Part shown: piece after piece, positions 63,383-64,000 of the stretch
Layout of the letters: each line of letters opens with the position of its first letter
How positions within the stretch are numbered: the stretch's first letter is position 1
Assembly (NCBI RefSeq): GCF_000332645.1
Contig: NZ_AMXN01000001.1
Coordinates: 248,001 to 312,000, forward strand
From: Bacillus inaquosorum KCTC 13429
Lineage (GTDB): Bacteria > Bacillota > Bacilli > Bacillales > Bacillaceae
Length of the DNA: 64,000 bases
Direction: 5' to 3'
Program-made: the position numbers and the translations under genes
Notes under the pieces: model-generated
Databases searched by the model: none
What the model saw: the letters and a program-made list of their open reading frames with translations, nothing else
What the model was told of the DNA's origin: nothing

Positions 63383-64000
63383 TTAATTAATTTGATCCTT
63401 CATTTGTTTGTAGCGCTGATATTCTTTTATCGCCTCTTCTACCTTCCCGCTTTTGTTAAATAGCTGCAGCTTATATTGCATAATTTTATGATCAAAAGGC
63501 TCCATTTTCTCGGCCTGCAGGCAAATGTCCATCGCTTGATGATCTTTCATTTCACGAATGAGAAAATCGATCAGTTCATAAGCCTTTCCTAGCCAAAGCT
63601 GGACTAGACGCGTCTTTTCCGGTTCTGCCCACAAATAGCCATGCTCCATCAGATAATGATTTTGATAGGACATGAAAATATCCATGTGCAGATGTAATGT
63701 AGCTGTATTGAGCGGGGGCGCCTCTTTTAGTGACTGTTCCCATTCCACAACATCGATTTTTGCGCCTGAAAGTCGAAGAATATATCCTGTGTCGGTCTTC
63801 TCGATTGTTTGGCTGAAAGGGATCTGGCTGAGCAATTTCCTTATCTGATAAATGGTAGAGTAGAGTTGGGTGCTTGCTTTTGAGACATCATAATTAGGCC
63901 AAAAAAGATCGATTAGCGTGTCTTTACTGACAACACGCCCTTGATTATGAAGTAAAAAGGTGTATATTTCGCGTGCTTTGGACGTTCTCCACTTGACGGG
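63383..64000 (-). CDS. SARP/BTAD-type transcriptional regulator, C-terminal part
   Basis: The minus strand is open to the window edge, giving the last 205 residues. It begins inside an OmpR-like winged helix (WRTSKAREIYTFLLHNQGRVV ... TLIDLFWP ... STIYQIRKLLSQ) and continues into a bacterial transcriptional activator (BTAD) TPR-like domain (LWLGKAYELIDFLI...AMDICLQAEKMEPFDHKIMQ). This is the arrangement of SARP-like response regulators in Firmicutes. An N-terminal receiver domain is likely outside the window. In 168 the next gene, ywpD, is a sensor kinase, so a two-component system controlling the adhesin/sortase is plausible. The product expected from an internal TTG at 63835 would lack the DNA-binding domain and is not real. 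Confidence 0.85.
   Translation of the reverse strand, partial: PVKWRTSKAREIYTFLLHNQGRVVSKDTLIDLFWPNYDVSKASTQLYSTIYQIRKLLSQIPFSQTIEKTDTGYILRLSGAKIDVVEWEQSLKEAPPLNTATLHLHMDIFMSYQNHYLMEHGYLWAEPEKTRLVQLWLGKAYELIDFLIREMKDHQAMDICLQAEKMEPFDHKIMQYKLQLFNKSGKVEEAIKEYQRYKQMKDQIN

Overview
The window is chromosomal DNA from a Bacillus of the B. subtilis species group. Gene content and order follow the B. subtilis 168 interval lytD–pmi–gerB–ywtG/F/E–pgdS–pgs–rbs–ywsB/A–ywrO–als–cotH/cotG–ywrF/E/D/C/B/A–ywqO..A–ywpJ–glcR–ssbB–ywpG–ywpF, and many proteins look nearly identical to my recollection of the 168 products. AlsR is visibly diverged, several loci differ from 168, and a full sortase/adhesin locus lies where 168 keeps only a truncated ywpE. 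This suggests a sister lineage (B. spizizenii, B. vallismortis, B. mojavensis or similar) rather than 168 itself. That placement is inference from recalled sequences, not a database result. I see no rRNA or tRNA genes, no IS element and no CRISPR array.

Layout. 1-4.8 kb: the start of a GT4 glycosyltransferase (partial), the autolysin lytD behind a SigD promoter, and pmi with a possible cre site. 4.8-8.5 kb: the gerBA-BB-BC germinant receptor operon. 8.5-12.2 kb: sugar transporter ywtG, LCP ligase tagV (ywtF) and HAD phosphatase ywtE, followed by an intergenic element with several hairpins. 12.5-16.8 kb: poly-gamma-glutamate hydrolase pgdS, then the pgsB-C-A-E synthesis operon, which includes the 55-aa pgsE. 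17.6-23.3 kb: rbsRKDACB with a perfect cre/RbsR-type operator at the promoter. 23.4-28.6 kb: small stress-type genes, then alsS-alsD with divergent alsR. 28.7-30.8 kb: cotH and the expanded repeat protein cotG, with a distant SigK-type cotH promoter on the far side of cotG. 30.8-37.1 kb: ywrF to ywqM.

37.3-43.3 kb is the accessory part. It holds an LXG polymorphic toxin operon (ywqH-ywqI-LXG toxin) whose C-terminal warhead resembles the colicin E3 16S rRNase, two unrecognised immunity-type genes, a frameshifted copy of one of them, a DUF2651-like gene broken by an amber codon, and a decayed coding remnant upstream of ywqG. 43.4-47.5 kb is the tkmA-ptkA-ptpZ-ugd tyrosine-kinase/UDP-glucuronate module and a 47-aa gene. 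47.7-52.1 kb carries a SWIM protein and a SNF2 helicase. 52.2-55.5 kb has ywpJ, glcR, ssbB, ywpG and ywpF.

55.5-64 kb is the most distinctive block. It contains a class D beta-lactamase, a class A-type sortase, a roughly 1980-residue LPXTG adhesin with eight CnaB/SpaA-type domains, and the C-terminal part of a SARP/BTAD-type regulator. The adhesin promoter carries two heptamers repeated at 11-bp spacing, which is the layout SARP-family regulators use. The block therefore reads as a self-contained, regulated surface-anchoring system that 168 has largely lost.
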